Origin: Methylocaldum sp. 14B
GTDB lineage: Bacteria; Pseudomonadota; Gammaproteobacteria; Methylococcales; Methylococcaceae
Length of the DNA stretch: 64,000 nucleotides
Direction: 5' to 3'
Assembly (NCBI RefSeq): GCF_002005105.1
Contig: NZ_MSCV01000009.1
Coordinates: 1-64,000 of the forward strand
Shown: positions 25,540-35,913 of the stretch, piece after piece
How positions within the stretch are numbered: the first letter of the stretch is position 1
Layout: every line of letters begins with the position of its first letter
Translations under genes and position numbers: made by a program
Notes under the pieces: model-generated
The model's input: the letters and a program-made list of their open reading frames with translations, nothing else
The model's database searches: none
What the model was told of the DNA's origin: nothing

Positions 25540-26724
25540 TTATGCAAAGGCGCGAAGCAAATCGCGCCTGATGTCATCGATATTTTCAAGCCCCACGGCG
25601 ATACGGACCAAACCCTCGCTGATACCGGCAGCGGCACGTTCGTTCTCGCTCAGCCTGCCATGAGTCGTGGTTGCGGGATGGGTGATGGTCGTTTTGACAT
25701 CCCCTAGATTCGCAGTGATGGATAGCAGGCGGGTCGAGTCGATCAGGTTCCAGGCCCCTTCCCGGCCCCCTTCGACCTCGAAACTCACGATGCCGCCGCC
25801 CGCAAATTGTTGCCGCACGGCTAACTCATGTTGGGGGTGGGACGGCAGTCCCGGATAATACACGCGCTTGACCCAAGACTGGGCTTCCAGCCACTCCGCA
25901 AGATTCAGGGCATTCTCGCTATGCGCGCGCATGCGTATCGCCAAGGTTTCCAGCCCCTTGAGAAATACCCAGGCATTGAACGGACTCATGGAAGGGCCAC
26001 CCGTCCTTAGAAAGGGATAGATTTCCTTATCCAATAACTCCTGCCGGCCAACGATCGCGCCTCCGACGCATCTCCCCTGCCCGTCCAGGTACTTGGTTGC
26101 CGAATGAACGACGATATCCGCTCCCAAATCCAGAGGCTTCTGCAAAGCGGGCGTACAGAAACAGTTATCGACCACCAGAAGGCTCCCATTTTGCCTGGCT
26201 ATCGTTGCAATGCGATGAATATCCGCAATTTCGGTCAGCGGATTTGAGGGAGTCTCGAGAAAAAGAAAGCGCGTTTCGGGCCTGACGGCTGTTTCCCAGG
26301 CCGCATAATCGGTCAGATCCACGAAAGTGGTCGTGACGCCGAATTTGCTCAGGTAATTCTGGAACAGCAGAACTGTGTTGCCGAACACGCTCCGGGAGCA
26401 CACGACATGGTCTCCGGCCTTTAACAATCCGAAGGCCGTCGTAGCGATAGCGGCCATTCCCGAAGCCACCGCAATGCAGCGTTCTCCGCTTTCCAGGGCG
26501 GCGAGCCGTTCCTCGAAAGCTCGAACGGTGGGATTGGTGAAGCGCGAATAGATATTGCCGGGAATCTTACCGGAAAACCTCGCGGCGGCATCCTCGGCGC
26601 TGTCGAACACGTAACTGGACGTCGCAAAGATCGGATCGGAATGTTCCTGTTCGGACGTCCGTCGCTGCCCGGCGCGTATCGCCTGAGTTTCGATGGCATA
26701 CTGCTGCCATTCCCAATCGGTCAT
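25540..26724 (-). CDS. metZ: O-succinylhomoserine sulfhydrylase
   Basis: A 394-residue PLP enzyme of the Cys/Met metabolism family. It makes homocysteine directly from O-succinylhomoserine and sulfide. The PLP lysine lies in HSATKYLDGQGRCVGGA; FEERLAALESGERCIAVASG and ITHPATTTHGRL are also conserved. The position downstream of purF is that of metZ in Pseudomonas and relatives. The start at 26724 matches the family; the ORF continues upstream without similarity. Confidence 0.93.
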   Translation of the reverse strand: MTDWEWQQYAIETQAIRAGQRRTSEQEHSDPIFATSSYVFDSAEDAAARFSGKIPGNIYSRFTNPTVRAFEERLAALESGERCIAVASGMAAIATTAFGLLKAGDHVVCSRSVFGNTVLLFQNYLSKFGVTTTFVDLTDYAAWETAVRPETRFLFLETPSNPLTEIADIHRIATIARQNGSLLVVDNCFCTPALQKPLDLGADIVVHSATKYLDGQGRCVGGAIVGRQELLDKEIYPFLRTGGPSMSPFNAWVFLKGLETLAIRMRAHSENALNLAEWLEAQSWVKRVYYPGLPSHPQHELAVRQQFAGGGIVSFEVEGGREGAWNLIDSTRLLSITANLGDVKTTITHPATTTHGRLSENERAAAGISEGLVRIAVGLENIDDIRRDLLRAFA

Positions 26725-26755
26725 GTGGTCTACCTCGCAAAAAGCGTCCGTGATA

Positions 26756-28264
26756 CTAGCCCGCGTTGTGCAACTCGATGATCGAACCATCGGCCGAGCG
26801 TCTGGCCTTGGACTGATCGTTACGGTGCTTGCTGAGCCGATCGAGGTATTCCTGATTGATATCCCCGGTGACATAGTCATCGTTGAAACACGATGTGTCA
26901 AACCGCCCGATGGAAGGATTTCCTCTCTGCACGGCCTCGATCAAATCGCTCAAGTCCTGATAAATCAACCAATCCGCGCCAAGCTCATCCTGCACCTCCT
27001 GTTCGCTGCGCCCATGGGCGATCAATTCATGCGCCGCAGGCATGTCGATGCCGTATACATTAGGATAGCGTACCGGCGGAGACGCGGACGCGAAGTAAAC
27101 TTTGCGCGCTCCGGCATCCCGCGCCATTTGAATGATTTGCATGGACGTAGTGCCTCGGACGATTGAATCGTCGACCAGCAAAACGTTCTTGTCCTTGAAT
27201 TCGAGGTCGATCGCGTTCAGTTTCTGTCTGACCGACTTCTTGCGAAGCTGTTGTCCGGGCATGATGAACGTACGTCCGATGTAGCGATTCTTGATAAAGC
27301 CCTCCCGGTATTTCACGCCCAGCCGGTTGGCGAGCTGCAACGCCGCAGTCCGGCTCGTATCCGGAATGGGGATCACGACATCGATGTCGTGATCCGGGCG
27401 CAGCCGCATAATTTTCTCGGCCAGTTTATCGCCCATGCGAAGCCGGGCCTTGTAGACCGAGATATTGTCGATGATGGAGTCGGGACGCGCGAAGTAAACG
27501 AATTCGAATATGCACGGCGAATAAAGCACTTTTTCGGCGCATCGACGCGTATGTAGCGTACCGTTCTTTTCGATGATCACGGCCTCGCCAGGCTGCACAT
27601 CCCTAATCAGCTTGAATCCCAACACGTCCAGGGCGACGCTCTCCGATGCGATCATGTAGTCGGTGCCCTTGGCGGTCTTGCGTTCGCCGAACACCAAGGG
27701 GCGAATGCCGTAAGGGTCCCGGAAACCGATGATACCGAAACCGGTGATCATCGCCACCACCGAGTAAGCGCCCCGGCAGCGCTGGTGTACGGCCGCCACG
27801 GCACGGAACACATCTTCGGGGCCGACCCGAAGTTTCCCCAGTTCCTGGAGTTCATGAGCAAAGACGTTAAGGAGAACCTCGGAGTCGGAATCGGTGTTGA
27901 TGTGTCGTTGATCTTGGGCGAACAGATCTTCCTTCAGCACCTCGGCATTGGTCAGATTACCGTTATGCGCCAGACTGATGCCGTAAGGAGAATTGACGTA
28001 AAACGGCTGGGCTTCGGCCGAGCTCGTGCAACCGGCGGTGGGATAACGGACGTGGGCGATGCCCATCTTTCCCCTGAGGTTCACCATGTGGCGAGTATGA
28101 AATACGTCCCGTACCAAACCGCTGTCCTTGCGCAAGTTAAAGCGATCGTGTTCGCAGGTGACGATACCCGCGGCATCCTGTCCCCGATGCTGCAATACGG
28201 TCAGGGCTTCATACAGCTCCTGATTGACTTCGTCACTGGAAACGATGCCGGCAATACCACACAT
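26756..28264 (-). CDS. purF: Amidophosphoribosyltransferase
   Basis: A 502-residue enzyme for the first step of purine synthesis. The N-terminal glutaminase starts MCGIAGIV with the nucleophilic Cys2 exposed after Met removal and no propeptide, as in enterobacterial PurF. The PRPP-binding motif is [15 protein letters not shown]. It follows cvpA by 26 bases, the classical cvpA-purF pair. Confidence 0.97.
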   Translation of the reverse strand: MCGIAGIVSSDEVNQELYEALTVLQHRGQDAAGIVTCEHDRFNLRKDSGLVRDVFHTRHMVNLRGKMGIAHVRYPTAGCTSSAEAQPFYVNSPYGISLAHNGNLTNAEVLKEDLFAQDQRHINTDSDSEVLLNVFAHELQELGKLRVGPEDVFRAVAAVHQRCRGAYSVVAMITGFGIIGFRDPYGIRPLVFGERKTAKGTDYMIASESVALDVLGFKLIRDVQPGEAVIIEKNGTLHTRRCAEKVLYSPCIFEFVYFARPDSIIDNISVYKARLRMGDKLAEKIMRLRPDHDIDVVIPIPDTSRTAALQLANRLGVKYREGFIKNRYIGRTFIMPGQQLRKKSVRQKLNAIDLEFKDKNVLLVDDSIVRGTTSMQIIQMARDAGARKVYFASASPPVRYPNVYGIDMPAAHELIAHGRSEQEVQDELGADWLIYQDLSDLIEAVQRGNPSIGRFDTSCFNDDYVTGDINQEYLDRLSKHRNDQSKARRSADGSIIELHNAG

Positions 28265-28290
28265 AGGTCAACTCACTTAACAATAAAAAA

Positions 28291-28791
28291 TCATCGAAAC
28301 TTGACATAACTGCCGAAGTCCGACGGAAGTTGGTCGCGAAGCCATAAAGCTAACGACTGAAATGGCGGAATCAAGGCAGATTCTTTCCACCAAGGGTCTG
28401 CCGGAAGAGGTGTCGCTCCGGCCAAAAGAACCAGCACTGAAACGATGACGACTCCGCGGCCGATACCGAATACCATTCCGGCAAGACGATCGGTCCCCGT
28501 CAACCCGGTACTTTTCACCAGCATGTGCAGCAAAAAAGTAACCAGGCTGGCCAATATCAAACTGGCTAAAAAGAGTATCCCAAACGATGCAGCCATCCGG
28601 GCGGAGGGAAGGGAAATGACGGAATCGAGATAAACCGAAAAATCACGGCTGAATTGCAACCCGATCCACGCTGCCGCAACCCATGCACAGAGTGAAAACA
28701 CTTCGCGAATAAGACCGCGCAACAGCCCGATGAGGGCTGATAAACCAATGATTCCGGCAATACAATAATCGACCCAAACCAGATTAGACAT
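28291..28791 (-). CDS. cvpA: CvpA family membrane protein
   Basis: A 166-residue inner-membrane protein with four predicted membrane helices and the family start VDYCIAGIIGLSALIGLLRG. CvpA was named for colicin V export and also affects envelope stress tolerance; its molecular role is unsettled. It directly precedes purF, as in most gammaproteobacteria. Confidence 0.92.
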   Translation of the reverse strand: MSNLVWVDYCIAGIIGLSALIGLLRGLIREVFSLCAWVAAAWIGLQFSRDFSVYLDSVISLPSARMAASFGILFLASLILASLVTFLLHMLVKSTGLTGTDRLAGMVFGIGRGVVIVSVLVLLAGATPLPADPWWKESALIPPFQSLALWLRDQLPSDFGSYVKFR

Positions 28792-28869
28792 GTCGTACTC
28801 TCGCCGACGATAGCACTGTCGTATTGATAATCGTCTGGTCAGAAATCCGGTATCCGGGAATGCCAGCGA

Positions 28870-29964
28870 TCACGGATGCGGAACCACGATACCCTTGATA
28901 CCGATAGTATTCTCAATCTGCTTCTGTATCTGCTCTGCCCGTGTCCGGTTCAACTCGGGACCTACCTGAACGCGGTAGACTGAGGTTCCGGCGTTGTTAA
29001 CGACCTCCACAAATGCGGGAAAGTTCGATTTTCGCAGCTTATCGGCCAGTGACCGCGCATTGCCCTCGGTGGTAAAACTACCGGTTTGGACTACCCATGC
29101 CGCCAAGTCATCGGATGCCTCCGGTGCGGGAATTGGCGGCTCAGGAAGCTTCGCTCCCCCACCTCCAACGGCTGGTTTCGATGGGATTTCAGGAGCTTTT
29201 GAAACCGCTTCGGACGGTGCCGCCTTCGAATTATCCAATGAAGGCTTGATCTGCGCCGGTTTTTGGGGACTCACCGGAGACGACGCAGATTTAGCCGATT
29301 CGGCAGCTCTTGTCGTCTCGGACTTCTTCGATCCTTTTTCGATCGGTTTCGCGGGCGGGGCTTTTGGTTTCGCCTTAGGCAGTGCGGCGGGCTGGTCCGG
29401 CGGCATCGTATCAACGGCGCCCTCTTCCGAATTGACCGTCAGGGTTGTCGGCTCGAGTTTGCTTTTTCTGGCGAGAGCCTGTTTTGATTTGCTAACTCCG
29501 GCGGCTTTTGCCGGTTCATCGGTTTTAGCCACTTGCGCTTTGTCCGATTCAGCGGGATCGGCTGCGCGACTAGTTTGCGCATCGCCCGTGGCTTTCAAAA
29601 CATCCTCATCGGCAACCGTCGGTTCACTATCCGCTATAGAAGCCGCCCGATTTTCGGGCTTTTCGCCGGACTCGGCAGAAGCGGACTGCTCGCTTTCCGC
29701 GGCGGTCGAATCGCCATCGGTCAAGGGGATTATCCGATAACCCGTACTAGTGCTTTCGCTCTCCTCCGACGGAGCAACATCGGCTGCCGAGTTCGGCAGC
29801 TCGATGGCCTTGGCTTCGACCTCTTTGGGAAGTGCCGGAATCTCGCCGGAGCCGGCAGCGCTTAGATCGTCCTGCCGTTCCTCGAACAGCATGGGCACGA
29901 AAATAACTACCAGAGAAACAATGATGATAGCGCCGATGAGACGTTGTTTCAGTTGCTGATCCAT
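28870..29964 (-). CDS. SPOR-domain protein (DedD-like)
   Basis: A 364-residue protein. A short cytoplasmic start is followed by a membrane helix (IGAIIIVSLVVIFVPMLF, residues 10-27). A long Pro/Ala/Ser/Lys-rich linker (about 30-280) ends in a C-terminal SPOR domain (WVVQTGSFTTEGNARSLADK, VYRVQVGPELNR). SPOR domains bind denuded peptidoglycan at division septa. The place between folC and cvpA is that of DedD in enterobacteria, but the linker is much longer. Confidence 0.9.
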   Translation of the reverse strand: MDQQLKQRLIGAIIIVSLVVIFVPMLFEERQDDLSAAGSGEIPALPKEVEAKAIELPNSAADVAPSEESESTSTGYRIIPLTDGDSTAAESEQSASAESGEKPENRAASIADSEPTVADEDVLKATGDAQTSRAADPAESDKAQVAKTDEPAKAAGVSKSKQALARKSKLEPTTLTVNSEEGAVDTMPPDQPAALPKAKPKAPPAKPIEKGSKKSETTRAAESAKSASSPVSPQKPAQIKPSLDNSKAAPSEAVSKAPEIPSKPAVGGGGAKLPEPPIPAPEASDDLAAWVVQTGSFTTEGNARSLADKLRKSNFPAFVEVVNNAGTSVYRVQVGPELNRTRAEQIQKQIENTIGIKGIVVPHP

Positions 29965-29977
29965 GAATACCTCGGAC

Positions 29978-31240
29978 TCAGCTCATTTGAGCCAAATACT
30001 CGGAAACTAGAAAGAATGAGCCAAACACGAGCACGAGGTGATCGTTTTCCGCGTCCTGTTTGGCGGCACCGAATGCCGCTGCAGCATCGGCGAACCCAGA
30101 CCGGACTGCTGAAACGCCAAGACTGTCGAAAATAGCTAAAAGTTGATCGGCAGTCGCTGCCCGGGGCATTTTGAGGGGAGCCAAATACCAATGCTCGACC
30201 AGGTCTTTTATGTTAGTGATAATCCCGAGAACGTCCTTGTCGCGCATAACGGCGAAGACTGCATGTATGGTTTTCCCGCCAAACCGGGAGCCCAGATATT
30301 CCGCCAATACCCTCACCGCCTGAGGATTGTGCGCCACGTCCAATAATACAGGAACACTTCCAGGGATGTACTGAAACCGTCCGGCCAAAGTGACATTTCT
30401 CAACCCATTCCGAACGGCCGCCGCTGATACGGGCATGTGGGTTTCGATCCTCTGCAAGACTTCCAACACAGCCGAAGCATTGATCAATTGGTGACTACCT
30501 TGGAGCGCCGGAAACGGCAAATCGGCCAGCTGGGTGTTTCGCCCCAGCCAGTTCCATCCGTCGCCGGACACCTCATACATAAAATGCCGCCCCGCATACG
30601 AAAGCGGCACGCCACCCTCCTCGGCATATCGGACCACGGCCTCCGGCACATCGCTGTCTCCGATGACCGCGGGTCTGCCGGGTCGAAAAATACCGGCTTT
30701 CTCCAGCCCTATGGCCGTGCGGGTTTCACCCAACCAATCCTGGTGATCGAGGTCGATGCTGGCAATCAGGGCCGCATCCGCGTCGATGATATTGACGGCG
30801 TCCAGACGACCGCCCAAACCGACTTCGAGCACTTGTACGTCCAGATCGGCGGTAGCGAAGATATCGAGCGCCGCTAAGGTGCCGAACTCGAAGAAACTGA
30901 GAGTCGTCTCGTCGCGCACCCGTTCAATACGCTCGAACGCGTCGCAAATCCGGTCGTCGCTGACGGGTTCCCCGTCAATACGGATTCGCTCGTTATAGCG
31001 TAGAAGATGCGGCGACGTATATGTGCCGACCCGGTAGCCCTCCTGGCGTAAAATCGCGTCCAACATCGCTACACATGAGCCTTTTCCGTTTGTGCCGCCG
31101 ACGGTGATGGTGAAAGGCGGCTTTTCGCGACGACCAAGCCGTCCATGGACCATTTTGACGCGGGACAAGCCGAGGTCGATAGACTTCGGGTGCAGGGTCT
31201 CCTGCCAGGCCAACCAATCAGCCAGCGTTTTGAAACGCAT
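29978..31240 (-). CDS. folC: Bifunctional folylpolyglutamate/dihydrofolate synthase
   Basis: A 420-residue Mur-ligase-type enzyme that adds glutamate to dihydropteroate and folates. It has the ATP loop TVGGTNGKGSCVAMLDAILR, the folate-site segment YTSPHLLRYNERIRIDG, and LEVGLGGRLDAVN. It lies three bases after accD in the conserved accD-folC order. Folate supply suits an organism with H4F-linked C1 flux. Confidence 0.95.
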   Translation of the reverse strand: MRFKTLADWLAWQETLHPKSIDLGLSRVKMVHGRLGRREKPPFTITVGGTNGKGSCVAMLDAILRQEGYRVGTYTSPHLLRYNERIRIDGEPVSDDRICDAFERIERVRDETTLSFFEFGTLAALDIFATADLDVQVLEVGLGGRLDAVNIIDADAALIASIDLDHQDWLGETRTAIGLEKAGIFRPGRPAVIGDSDVPEAVVRYAEEGGVPLSYAGRHFMYEVSGDGWNWLGRNTQLADLPFPALQGSHQLINASAVLEVLQRIETHMPVSAAAVRNGLRNVTLAGRFQYIPGSVPVLLDVAHNPQAVRVLAEYLGSRFGGKTIHAVFAVMRDKDVLGIITNIKDLVEHWYLAPLKMPRAATADQLLAIFDSLGVSAVRSGFADAAAAFGAAKQDAENDHLVLVFGSFFLVSEYLAQMS

Positions 31241-31243
31241 GAA

Positions 31244-32209
31244 CTATTCGTTGCCCGTAAGTTCTTCGGCAGAAAGAGAGGTATAAGCCGCGGCAAGCAT
31301 TTCGGGTCTTTCGACGCGCTTTTCGACGACGACCGCCTCGATACTGGCGGCAGCCGGCTTTTCAAAGGCCAGTATCGACAACAGGGACGCGATTTTTTCG
31401 CGCATCTCCCGACGATCGACGATCATGTCCAGAGCGCCGTGATTGAGCAAAAACTCGCTTCTCTGAAATCCTTCCGGCAGTTTTTCGCGGACCGTCTGTT
31501 CGATCACGCGCGGTCCCGCAAACCCGATCAGAGCGCCCGGCTCACCGATGTTGATGTCGCCCAGCATGGCCAAACTGGCTGATACGCCTCCCATCGTCGG
31601 ATCGGTCATCACGGAAATGAAAGGAATGCCCGCATCGGCCAACCGCGCCAAGGCAGCGCTGGTTTTCGCCATTTGAAACAGGGACAACAAGGATTCCTGC
31701 ATACGGGCGCCGCCGCTGGCGCTGAAGACGACCAATGGAATTCCCTGCTCCAGGCAGTGATTGACGCCCCGCACGAAGCGCTCTCCCACGACCGACCCCA
31801 TGGAACCGCCCATGAATTCGAAATTGAATGCGGCAGCGACTAATGGCCGGCCTTGGAGCTGACCGGCGACGACGATCAGCGCGTCCTTTTCGCCGGTGGC
31901 TTTTTGCGCCTGAACCAAGCGATCCTTGTACTTCTTGCTGTCTTTGAACTTAAGCGGATCGACGGGCGTAAGTCCTTCGCCGATTTCCAGGCGATTGCCG
32001 GGGTCGAGAAACAGATGCAGGCGCTTGCGCCCGCTGATGCGCATGTGATGGCCGCACTTCGGGCAAACCTCCAGATTCCGTTCGACTTCCGACCGGTACA
32101 GAATTGCGTTGCAGGCCGGACATTTGCTCCACAAGCCTTCGGGGATCGCGCTTTTCGTAGACGCTTCCGTGCGGATTTTCGAAGGTACTAATTTGTGAAA
32201 CCAGCTCAA
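31244..32209 (-). CDS. accD: Acetyl-CoA carboxylase carboxyltransferase subunit beta
   Basis: A 321-residue subunit that, with AccA, transfers the carboxyl group from biotin to acetyl-CoA. The N-terminal zinc ribbon (CPACNAILY and CPKCGHHMR, residues 34-57) and the crotonase-type core ([20 protein letters not shown]) are intact. It follows trpA by 14 bases. Confidence 0.96.
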   Translation of the reverse strand: MSWFHKLVPSKIRTEASTKSAIPEGLWSKCPACNAILYRSEVERNLEVCPKCGHHMRISGRKRLHLFLDPGNRLEIGEGLTPVDPLKFKDSKKYKDRLVQAQKATGEKDALIVVAGQLQGRPLVAAAFNFEFMGGSMGSVVGERFVRGVNHCLEQGIPLVVFSASGGARMQESLLSLFQMAKTSAALARLADAGIPFISVMTDPTMGGVSASLAMLGDINIGEPGALIGFAGPRVIEQTVREKLPEGFQRSEFLLNHGALDMIVDRREMREKIASLLSILAFEKPAAASIEAVVVEKRVERPEMLAAAYTSLSAEELTGNE

Positions 32210-32223
32210 GGTGATGACTCTCG

Positions 32224-33033
32224 CTAAAAAGATGCGTCCATCGCGGTACGCATGGATTTCAACAGATCGACGATATCGTTGAGCGCTCGCCCGGAGTCGC
32301 CCCGTGCAACCTCGATTTTCTCGACCAGCGCACTGCCCACTACCACCGCGTCGGCAAATTTGGAGATCGTGGCCGCGATCTCGGCGTTCTTGACGCCGAA
32401 CCCGACGCCCAGCGGCAGATCCGTCAGCGCGCGAATTTCGGAAAGCTTACGCCGGACATCGCTCAAATCCAAATGCGAGGCGCCGGTGACACCTTTCAGA
32501 GAGACGTAATACAAATAGCCCCGCCCCAACTGGCCCATCTTGCGTATCCGCTCATCGGTACTGTTGGGGGCGAGCAAAAAGATCGGATCGATACCGGCTT
32601 GCTCCAAAAGCGACAACAGGTCGGACGATTCTTCGGGAGGCATGTCCACGGTAAGAACGCCGTCGACGCCAGCGCTCCTGGCCCTGTCGACGAACGCGCG
32701 GTACCCCATGCACTCGACCGGGTTGAGATACCCCATGAGAACGACAGGAGTCTCGCTATCGTTCGAACGGAACTTTTCTACCATGTCCAGCACGCGGCGA
32801 AGGCTCATCTTGTGCAGAAGAGCTCGCTCGCTGGCCTTTTGGATGACCGGACCATCCGCCATCGGATCGGAGAAAGGCACGCCCAGTTCGATGATGTCGG
32901 CCCCGGCCTCCACCATCGCGTGCATCGCCGGAACCGTGAAATCCGGATGGGGATCGCCCGCCGTGATGAAAGGAATGAGAGCTTTCCGGTTGGCTTGTTT
33001 TAAAGTCTGGAACTTGGCGGTCAAACGGCTCAC
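32224..33033 (-). CDS. trpA: Tryptophan synthase alpha subunit
   Basis: A 269-residue TIM barrel that cleaves indole-3-glycerol phosphate. It shows [20 protein letters not shown] with the catalytic Asp, [15 protein letters not shown], and the C-terminal [10 protein letters not shown] phosphate site. The start overlaps the trpB stop by four bases, as expected for a tightly coupled complex. Confidence 0.97.
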   Translation of the reverse strand: MSRLTAKFQTLKQANRKALIPFITAGDPHPDFTVPAMHAMVEAGADIIELGVPFSDPMADGPVIQKASERALLHKMSLRRVLDMVEKFRSNDSETPVVLMGYLNPVECMGYRAFVDRARSAGVDGVLTVDMPPEESSDLLSLLEQAGIDPIFLLAPNSTDERIRKMGQLGRGYLYYVSLKGVTGASHLDLSDVRRKLSEIRALTDLPLGVGFGVKNAEIAATISKFADAVVVGSALVEKIEVARGDSGRALNDIVDLLKSMRTAMDASF

Positions 33034-34250
33034 AGGGTAATTCCTTCGCGCCTTGCAATGGTGTTGATGTCTTTGTCCCCGCGTCCCGATAGGTTGACCA
33101 GGATTTTTTGATCCTTGCTCATGGTGGGCGCGAGCTTCATGGCGTAAGCCACGGCGTGGCTGGATTCCAGCGCCGGAATGATGCCTTCGATCCGGGTCAG
33201 CGTGTGAAAGGCCTCCATCGCCTCGTCATCGGTGATGCTGACGTAGGTAGCCCGACCGCTGTCCTTCAACCAGGAATGCTCCGGACCCACGCCGGGGTAA
33301 TCGAGGCCGGCTGAAATCGAATGGGTTTCGATGATCTCGCCATCCTCGTCCTCCATGAGATAGGTGCGATTGCCGTGCAGAACGCCCGGCTTGCCGGCGC
33401 TCAAAGGAGCCGAGTGGCGACCGGTCGCAATGCCCTCGCCCGCCGCCTCGACGCCGTACATCGCAACGCCGTGTTCGTTTATGAACGGATAGAACAGGCC
33501 TATGGCGTTCGAACCGCCTCCGACGCAAGCTACCAGCGCGTCCGGCAAGCTTCCGGTCAGCTCCTTCATCTGCTGTCTGGCTTCGCGGCCTATGACCGCC
33601 TGAAAATCGCGGACCATGGCCGGATAAGGATGAGGACCGGCCACTGTGCCGATGATATAAAAGGTATTGTCCACATTCGTAACCCAATCGCGCATGGCCT
33701 CGTTGAGCGCGTCCTTTAGGGTTTTCGAACCGGATTCCACCGGCACCACGGTCGCGCCGAGCAACTTCATGCGGAACACATTGAGGGCCTGGCGCTCGAC
33801 GTCGACAGCCCCCATATAAACCACGCACTCCATTCCCAAGCGGGCGGCGACTGTAGCGGTAGCCACGCCGTGCTGTCCGGCGCCGGTCTCGGCTATGACG
33901 CGCTGTTTACCCATACGTTTGGCGAGCAAAGCTTGTCCTACGGTATTGTTGACCTTATGGGCGCCGGTGTGATTGAGATCCTCGCGTTTGAAGAAAACTT
34001 GCGCGCCGCCCAGCATTGAACTAAGGCGCTCGGCGTAATAGATCGGCGAAGGGCGCCCCACGTAATGCTTGAGATCGTAATCTAATTCCGCAAGGAACTC
34101 GGGATCTTTCATGTAGCGATAATACGCGTCCCTCAACTCCTGAATCGGATACATCAAGGTTTCGGCAACGAATACGCCGCCATAGGGCCCGAAGTGGCCC
34201 CGCTCGTCGGGCAGGTTGTACGATTCAGTCGATGTGTACTCTATGGTCAT
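33030..34250 (-). CDS. trpB: Tryptophan synthase beta subunit
   Basis: A 406-residue PLP enzyme that joins indole and serine. The PLP lysine lies in [14 protein letters not shown] and the phosphate loop is [15 protein letters not shown]. It is full length and couples to trpA. The overlap with trpF upstream is 26 bases. Confidence 0.97.
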   Translation of the reverse strand: MTIEYTSTESYNLPDERGHFGPYGGVFVAETLMYPIQELRDAYYRYMKDPEFLAELDYDLKHYVGRPSPIYYAERLSSMLGGAQVFFKREDLNHTGAHKVNNTVGQALLAKRMGKQRVIAETGAGQHGVATATVAARLGMECVVYMGAVDVERQALNVFRMKLLGATVVPVESGSKTLKDALNEAMRDWVTNVDNTFYIIGTVAGPHPYPAMVRDFQAVIGREARQQMKELTGSLPDALVACVGGGSNAIGLFYPFINEHGVAMYGVEAAGEGIATGRHSAPLSAGKPGVLHGNRTYLMEDEDGEIIETHSISAGLDYPGVGPEHSWLKDSGRATYVSITDDEAMEAFHTLTRIEGIIPALESSHAVAYAMKLAPTMSKDQKILVNLSGRGDKDINTIARREGITL

Positions 34251-34884
34251 ATTCGTGTACCTGTTCTAGAAACGCCGCCATTTTATCGGCATCCTTGATG
34301 CCCTTGCCTGCTTCTACACCGCTGGATACGTCGACGGCATAAGGCTGCACCGTCCGCAAGGCTTCCACGACGTTATCAGGAGCAAGCCCTCCGGCCAAGA
34401 TCACCGATCGGCGGAGTTCCTTCGGAATCAAGTCCCAGTCGAAGCGATGCCCGGTCCCCCCCTTGGCATCCGAATGCCATGCGTCCAACAGAAAACCTGC
34501 AGCATCCGGATAAGTGTCCACAATTGTCGTCAGATCTGTTTCCGACCGCATCCTTACGGCCTTGATATAGGGTTTTCCGAAACGGCGGCAGTAATCCGGG
34601 CTTTCATCACCGTGAAACTGAATCAGATCGATACGTACCTGTTGCAAAATCTCGCGGACGACAACCTCGTCTTCATCGACGAACAACCCGACCACCGTGG
34701 CGAATGGCGGCAAAGCAGACACGATGCTTTGCGCCGTCTCGACGTCGAGATTTCGTGGACTTGGCGGATAAAAAACCAAACCGACGGCGTCGGCGCCCAG
34801 TTGAACAGCTATCAAGGCGTCGTCCGGGCGGGTGAAGCCGCAGATTTTAACGCGAGTTCTACGGAAGGGATACGGAAATTTCAC
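34225..34884 (-). CDS. trpF: Phosphoribosylanthranilate isomerase
   Basis: A 219-residue TIM barrel with the catalytic Cys in [20 protein letters not shown] and the phosphate loop [15 protein letters not shown] place the start at the GTG at 34884, which overlaps the truA stop (GTGA) and lies behind GGAAAG. The longer frame upstream is antisense-like read-through of truA. It separates truA from trpB, an arrangement seen in Pseudomonas-like genomes. Confidence 0.93.
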   Translation of the reverse strand: MKFPYPFRRTRVKICGFTRPDDALIAVQLGADAVGLVFYPPSPRNLDVETAQSIVSALPPFATVVGLFVDEDEVVVREILQQVRIDLIQFHGDESPDYCRRFGKPYIKAVRMRSETDLTTIVDTYPDAAGFLLDAWHSDAKGGTGHRFDWDLIPKELRRSVILAGGLAPDNVVEALRTVQPYAVDVSSGVEAGKGIKDADKMAAFLEQVHEYDHRVHID

Positions 34885-35696
34885 TCGCTTTCCGAAGGAG
34901 TATAACGACTGGCGTCTTCCGGCAGATAATCGAATATCGGATGACGGGGTAAACCGAAATGGGGAGGGTAATAAACACCGCCTAAGTATAACCCGTCGGC
35001 CGGCGCCGTAACACCGGCGCACTTTCGGTCTCGGGCCCCGAGAACCTCGGCCGCCCAATCCGGGCGCTGCTTGCCCGATCCAACCTCCATCAAGACGCCT
35101 ACGATATTCCGAACCATATGATGCAGGAAAGCATTGGCGCACAGCTCGATGATAACCCTGTCATTCTCCCGCCGCACGTGGATGAAATGCATCCGGCGCA
35201 TGGGACTCTTGGATTGGCAGTCCTGGGCTCGGAACGAGGAAAAATCATGTTCCCCAATCAGATTGTTTGCCGCCTCCTGCATGGCTTTCTCATTGAGCGG
35301 ATGAAAATGCCAGGTGAGTTGTCGTCTGAAGAGCGCGGACTTCATCGGGCGATTCAGGATGACATACCGATAGAATCGAGCGATGGCGCTGTAGCGCGCA
35401 TGGAAGTCCTCCGGAGTCTCTTGAACCCAGAGGATACGCACGTCTTCGGGAAGCGCCGTATTAGTCCCCATCAGCCAGGAATACGGCTTACGGTACACCT
35501 TGGTATCGAAATGGACGACTTGCTCCAAGGCATGCACGCCCGCATCCGTCCGGCCAGCACAGATGACGCGAATCGACTCGGCCGCAACGCGGCTTAGAGC
35601 GTCTTCGACCGCGCCCTGGACGGTAAGCTTCCCCTTTTGCCATTGCCAACCGGAGAAGGCTTGACCGTCATACTCGATACCCAAGGCGATACGCAT
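34881..35696 (-). CDS. truA: tRNA pseudouridine(38-40) synthase
   Basis: A 271-residue pseudouridine synthase that modifies the anticodon arm. The catalytic Asp is in ICAGRTDAGVHALEQVVHFD; NAFLHHMVRNIVGVLMEVG is also typical. It heads the ten-gene run truA-trpF-trpB-trpA-accD-folC-SPOR-cvpA-purF-metZ on the minus strand. Confidence 0.96.
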   Translation of the reverse strand: MRIALGIEYDGQAFSGWQWQKGKLTVQGAVEDALSRVAAESIRVICAGRTDAGVHALEQVVHFDTKVYRKPYSWLMGTNTALPEDVRILWVQETPEDFHARYSAIARFYRYVILNRPMKSALFRRQLTWHFHPLNEKAMQEAANNLIGEHDFSSFRAQDCQSKSPMRRMHFIHVRRENDRVIIELCANAFLHHMVRNIVGVLMEVGSGKQRPDWAAEVLGARDRKCAGVTAPADGLYLGGVYYPPHFGLPRHPIFDYLPEDASRYTPSESE

Positions 35697-35913
35697 CGTT
35701 TTAGAAATTATTTGTTTAACAAGATAACAGGAAAGAACGTTCCGCTATCAGTCCAATGTTACCATCTTGAAACAATCGCGGCCGAAACGGGCCTACTGAA
35801 AAGCATCGAAAAACGACTGAGCACTCTTTAGGCAGGCTAGCGTTAAATGACCGGTTGTCGTTACACTGAAACAGAAACGAGAACAAAGTCCGTATTTAGG
35901 GTTTTTTAGCATT